Shown: one piece after another, positions 59,993 to 64,000 of the stretch | Numbering within the stretch: the stretch's first letter is position 1 | How the letters are laid out: each line of letters begins with the position of its first letter | Assembly: GCA_038503035.1 (NCBI GenBank) | Contig: JAVSML010024599.1 | Span: 496,001 to 560,000, forward strand | DNA from: Crocodylus rhombifer | Lineage: Eukaryota > Chordata > Crocodylia > Crocodylidae | Direction: 5' to 3' | DNA length: 64,000 nucleotides | Translations under genes and position numbers: made by a program | The notes under the pieces: generated by a model | Told to the model about the DNA's origin: nothing | Database searches by the model: none | The model's input: the letters and a program-made list of their open reading frames with translations, nothing else

Positions 59993-60094
59993 GGGGTAAC
60001 GAGTTACTCATGAGACCAACAATGTTGAATTGTGGGATAATGAGTTACCTCATGAAAACGACAGTGGTTATGGTTTCATGAGAATGGATGAGGG
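59993..60094. promoter_or_regulatory. piggyBac right end: two palindromic motifs and terminal repeat
   Basis: GGGGTAACGAGTTACTC (59993-60009) and GGGATAATGAGTTACC (60034-60049) repeat the arms found at the left end. The terminal inverted repeat occupies 60077-60094, followed by TTAA at 60095-60098. Confidence 0.8.
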
Positions 60095-60098
60095 TTAA

Positions 60099-60212
60099 GC
60101 AGACACTGGCCTAGGATGGTTAGTCAAGGATGCTGCTGCTTTGAACAGGGGGCTGAACTAGATGACCACATGAGATCCCTTCCTGTCCCACTGTCCTATG
60201 ATTCTAAACAAT
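60099..60212 (+). repeat. Old CR1/L3-like LINE, right part with 3' end
   Basis: 'gcagacactggcctaggatgg', 'gctgaactagatgacc', 'gatcccttcctgtccc' and 'ctatgattct' follow the canonical CR1 3' region, including the terminal CTATGATTCT word. This is the continuation of 53005-53404. Confidence 0.85.
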
Positions 60213-60397
60213 AAAATTCATATTTATTTAGTAAGAGATGCTTAGATTGCTAGTGCTTTTACTGAACAAATAATTAAGCTGATAAACATTTGATCCATTT
60301 TGAAAAATCATCTCATTTTACTGTGGAATATTGGATTCTGAAGCTCAGTGATAGTTTTTATATTTTTTGACTGAGGATGCTGAGAAAATAAAGCTTA
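60213..60397. other. AT-rich spacer
   Basis: Nothing is recognised between the two CR1 copies. Confidence 0.6.
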
Positions 60398-63137
60398 AGT
60401 GTCTGCTATAGATGACAAGGCCAGGAGGAGGCTTTTTTCAAACATGTAGTGGAAGGTTCTCGATCATAGGCCCTGGTTTTCATGGGGGGGCTTTAGTCTA
60501 CCTGACACTTGCTGAGAGGGCAATACAGCAGTGCACAGGCAATCCAGAAAGCTTTTGGAGATTGTCTGAGACAACTTTCCAGTGCAGGGGTTTGAGGCCA
60601 ACTAGGAACATGGTCTTCTTCACCTGGTACTCACAAACCGGGAAGAATTGGTGGGGAATGTTGTAGTGGATAGGAACTTGGGCAGCAGCGACCACAAGAT
60701 GGTTGAGTTCAGGATCCTGAGGAAAGGAAGGAAGGAGAGCAGCAGAGTAAGGACTATAGGCTTCAGAAAAGCAGATTTTGACTCAAGAAACTGATGGGCA
60801 GAATCCCCTGGGAGGCCAGTCTGAAGGAGAAAGGAGTCCAGAAGCGCTGGTTGTACTTTAAAGAAATCTTACTGAGGGTGAAGGAACAAATCATCCCAAG
60901 GTGCAAGAAGACTAGCAAATATTGCAGAAGACCAGCTTGGCTTAGCAGGGAACTCTTCAGTGAGCTAAAACACAAAAAGGAAGCATACAAGAAGTGGAAA
61001 CATGGACAAATGACTAGGGAGTATAAGAGTATTGTTCAGGCATGCAGGGATGAGACCAGGAAGGCCAAAGTGCAACTGGACTTGCAGCTGGCAAGCTATG
61101 TGAAGAGTAACAAAAAGGGTTTCTACAAGTATGTCAGCAACAAGAAGAAAGTGTAGATCCCTTACTGAGTGTGGAAGGCAACCTAGTGACAGATGATGTG
61201 GAAAAGGGTGAAGTACTCAATGACTTTTTCACCTCTGTCTTCATAGACAAGACTACTGCACCTGGTAGCACAGTTTGGGGAGGAAGTGAGGAGCCAACAG
61301 TGGTGAAAGAACAGGTTAGGGACTATTTAGAAGAGCTGGACATGTACAAGTCTATCGGGCCAGACACAGTGCATCTGAGGGTATTGAGGGAGTTGGTAGA
61401 TGTGATTGCAGAGCCACTGGCCATCATCTTTGAAAAGTCATGGTAATCAGGACAGGTTCTAGATGACTAGAAAAGGACGAATCTAGTGCCCATCTTTAAG
61501 AAAGGGAAGAAGGAGGATCCAGGGAACTACAGACCTCACTTTCTGGAAAAACTGTGGAGCAGGTCCTCAAGGCATCTATTTTTAAGCATTCAGAGGAGAA
61601 GGTGATTTGGAACAGTCAGCATGGATTCACTAAGGGCAAGTCATGCCAGATCAGCCTGATTGCCTTCTATGATGAGATGACTGTCTCTTGATGAAGGGAG
61701 AGCAGTTGACATGATGTGCCTTGACTTTAGCAGGGCTTGTAATATGCTCTCTTTCAACATTCTTGCAAGCAAGCTAAGGAGGTATGGGTTGGATGAAGTA
61801 AGACTGTAAGGTGGATAGAAAACTGGCTGGATCACTGGGCTCAAAGGGTAGTGATCAGTGGCTTGATGTCTAGCTGGCAGCTGGTATTAAGTGAAGTGCC
61901 CCAGGGGTTGGTCACAGGACTCTCTGTGATGTCTGTAGGTATTATAGGGCTTGCTAATACTGTCCTGAGCTTGTCTGCCTACAGGTGGCAACAGGGTAGA
62001 CCTTGACTCTGGATCACCAGGTCTACCAGGAAGTGGATCTTATGTTTTCTAGCCTGCCAGGATTTTGATGACCTCTACAATATTCCTGGGAGGCAATGCC
62101 CATGGTGATCCTGCCTGGTCTTGATCCCTGGGCTTCTGTGGGGCTCCAAACCTCCCCTTTACCCCAGCCTACCCTCTCCAGATGCTGTTTGTGATATTCT
62201 TGTGCAGCCAGGTTGCAGTGCTGCCTGTTGTAACCTTATATGCCCCTACCCCAGGGTGTCCTAGTGCCTCTTTTGGGTACACCCTTCTAGGGGCCGGTCT
62301 TGGTCTGTGCTCAAAAAAAATCAAAATAAACAGCAAAAGAAATCACAGAACAACCCTGGCTTCTTCTCAGTCTTCTCGTCAGGCTCTGGCAATGTCCCTT
62401 TTTCTAGTGATCAGGTGTTCAACCTTCTAATCACCATAATTCAGGCAAACAATTCCTTAGTCCATTCTTTGCTGTGTGCTAGCCTGCCCTGCACCCCATT
62501 AATGTTCATAGTCTCTTTGGGGTTTCCCCCCGGTGCAGGAAGGCTTTACCTGTGGCTATAGATTTTTTTTCCTTCAGGCCCTCCTCCGGATCCTCTGTTG
62601 GAAAACTCCACACTGGAGATTTTCTCAGGCCCTGTGGATTCCCTCGCTCTGGATCCTCAGCTGAAGCTCCGCTCCGCTCCAGAGATAACCACTAGCTGCG
62701 TGTTTGCAGGCCTCCGCCTGCCTCAGGGTCACTCCCGCAGCGTTCCTCAGGCACCTTCTGCAGTTTCTGCCTGCTGAGATGCTCAGCCGCTCCTCTCTCC
62801 TTGCGGCCTGCAGGGAACTGACCCCTCTCTGCCCCTCTCCGGGGCTGGAAATACCTTTGAGCAGCCTCCCTCTGCCATTCCTGAGTGAGATGCTGCTCCG
62901 GAAGTTGGGTGGGTGTTTTTCTTCCTTTCTGGGCTGCAGCTGCAACCCTGGCGGCCCTCCGTGTTTTAAGTTCTGTCTCGCTCCTTTACATGTACCCTCT
63001 GCAAATTTGCAGATGACGCCAAGCTTGAAGAAGCAATAGATACACTGGAGGGTAGGGATAGGATTAAGAGGAGGATTGGACCAAAAAGAAATCTCATGAG
63101 ATCCAATTTTCAATCCTAATTTTCTATGATTCCATGA
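60398..63137 (+). pseudogene. CR1 LINE copy, decayed, with an internal GC-rich insert
   Basis: Visible blocks in order are 'RAIQQCTGNPESFWRL' (endonuclease end), 'RRPAWLSRELFSELKHKKE' in the frame 60794-61156, '[20 protein letters not shown]' and '[18 protein letters not shown]' in the frame 61171-61446, and then RT-opening text ('aagaaagggaagaaggaggatcc', about 61499). The VPQG region lies at about 61897. CR1 text stops near 61912 and resumes at about 62991 with 'ctctgcaaatttgcagatgacgcc', encoding the FADD-type site, followed by a shortened 3' end ('ttctatgattccatgact'). Roughly 55 bp is missing at the insert. It is the same subfamily as the copy at 43.7 kb. Frameshifts and stops are numerous. 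Confidence 0.85.
61913..62990. mobile_element. GC-rich insert within CR1, possible LTR
   Basis: This foreign block of about 1.08 kb separates two CR1 pieces. Candidate ends are TGTGATG.. (61925) and ..TTTACA (62990), TG...CA in form, but no exact target duplication is visible. An AAATAAAC polyadenylation-type word lies at about 62325. The 162-residue minus frame has no known motif. Confidence 0.5.
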
Positions 63138-64000
63138 CTTAGTTTATCTCAATTCTTATAGTTAAAAACCCCCCAAACCTCAATTTCCTTCACTTAAAAT
63201 TGTCCTGAACCACCACTATGTGTTTTCTGCATTTCTTTTCCTCATTCCTGGGTCTCAAAGCTAGACGCTCTTCCAGCAGGGCTGTGGCTATATTTGTTCT
63301 TTCTTTGGCAATACCAAGATATTGCTGGCCCAGAATCAACCCCATCTCCCAAAGACCTCAGTTCACCTTTTCTGCTTCCAAAAGATCAGGGCTTTGATCC
63401 TAGATTTATTTTGAAGTTGAAATTATGACTTGGGTCTCCTGTTGCAATACAATGTGCTGCCTCATTATACCAGATTAGCTATGAATGCTGCTTTTGTGAA
63501 TATTCTGAAGCATGCAGTTGTTCTGTATTGAAAAAGCAAAGACATTACTGTGTAACTTTGATCTTATTACAGTGCTTAAACAAAAGCACTGTTCTTTTTT
63601 TTTGTCAATAAACATGATATTAGGTAAGGTGTATACTTATATGGTCATTTTTATTCTGCTTTATTATAAACCTCATTTATATATACCTTTATATATACCT
63701 CATTGCATAATAATTTGACTATATTACCAGATATATGTGTACAATATAGAGCTCATGAAAATCACTCATACTTCTGTCTCATAAGTTGGAAAGTTACATT
63801 CCATTTAAGAATCTTCTGTCACTGTCCTCCCTCTTCTTATGTACTTACCTGAGACAACATAGGAAAGAGATGATGCTCCTGAAAGATGATGGAATCATTA
63901 TGTAAATACAAAGAAATATTAATCTCTCCATGTAGCTTCTTTACCTTCCAATTCCATTGAAAAGTTTGACTCATAAATCAGTATAAGCATGAATCTACTA
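63138..64000. other. AT-rich DNA to window end
   Basis: No gene or repeat is recognised. Confidence 0.55.

Larger units (their letters stand above)
53409..60094 (+). mobile_element. piggyBac-family DNA transposon, interrupted by CR1 and LTR
   Basis: The left end CCTTCATACATTCCCATG and the inverted right end CCCTCATCCATTCTCATG agree at 15 of 18 positions, and both ends are flanked by TTAA. Inside lie a decayed piggyBac transposase (53729-55033 and 59297-59738) and palindromic GGGGTAA..TTACCCC motifs near each end. After removing the inserted CR1 (about 4.3 kb, including the LTR) the element would be about 2.4 kb, a normal piggyBac size. TTAA duplication and the DDD transposase are defining features of this superfamily. 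Confidence 0.93.

Overview
The window looks like vertebrate nuclear DNA, most likely a sauropsid and probably a crocodilian. CR1-type LINE copies of several ages dominate the recognisable repeats, and one has the 'catagatttcatagac...ggctggaaggaaccctggaggatca' type of 3' end typical of crocodilian/turtle CR1. There are also MIR/CORE-SINE-like relics, DNA-transposon remnants and short non-autonomous elements, and solo LTRs. The background is AT-rich and unique-looking. I recognise no host protein-coding exon, rRNA, functional tRNA, CRISPR array or microbial gene. Every coding signal I can support is the decayed reading frame of a transposable element. Species is an inference, not something the sequence proves.

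Layout. 1-5 kb: AT-rich DNA with MIR-like relics, a TA-flanked inverted-repeat element (2400-3112) and an old CR1 piece (4765-5160). 5.2-8.6 kb: a second TA-flanked element (5213-5979) and a 1.5 kb solo LTR with a 6-bp target duplication (7094-8629). 9.7-12.5 kb: a miniature element, then a 5'-truncated CR1 on the minus strand (10486-12483). 13.9-18.2 kb: several miniature elements, one with a perfect 22-bp palindrome, and another copy of the TA-flanked family. 18.2-25.5 kb: no recognised element. 25.5-30.5 kb: two miniature elements, a solo LTR flanked by TTAA (28263-29285), and two 95%-identical 87-bp segments with an open frame. 33.3-35.9 kb: a hAT-like element with CA..TG ends. 37.4-38.4 kb: TA-flanked copy D. 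41.16-43.26 kb: a GC-rich element bounded by TGTCCCG...CGGGACA. 43.7-47.1 kb: a decayed plus-strand CR1 and two miniature elements. 49-50.2 kb: a GC-rich tract with a (TG)n(AG)n microsatellite.

The most informative locus is 53.0-60.2 kb, a four-level nest. An old CR1/L3-like copy was split at TTAA by a piggyBac transposon. The piggyBac gene was then split by a nearly full-length minus-strand CR1. That CR1 was in turn split by a solo LTR carrying a 5-bp target duplication. Each junction can be read directly, so the order of events is known. The piggyBac has near-matching terminal inverted repeats, five palindromic subterminal motifs, the positions of its catalytic aspartates and a C-terminal Cys/His cluster. 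It is broken by frameshifts, stops and the CR1. A further decayed CR1 (60398-63137) carries its own GC-rich insert.

Nothing here looks like a novel functional system. The value of the window is its readable record of successive transposition, a five-copy TA-flanked element family, and solo LTRs that share an unusual layout (TG start, TATA-like box about 140-160 bp inside).
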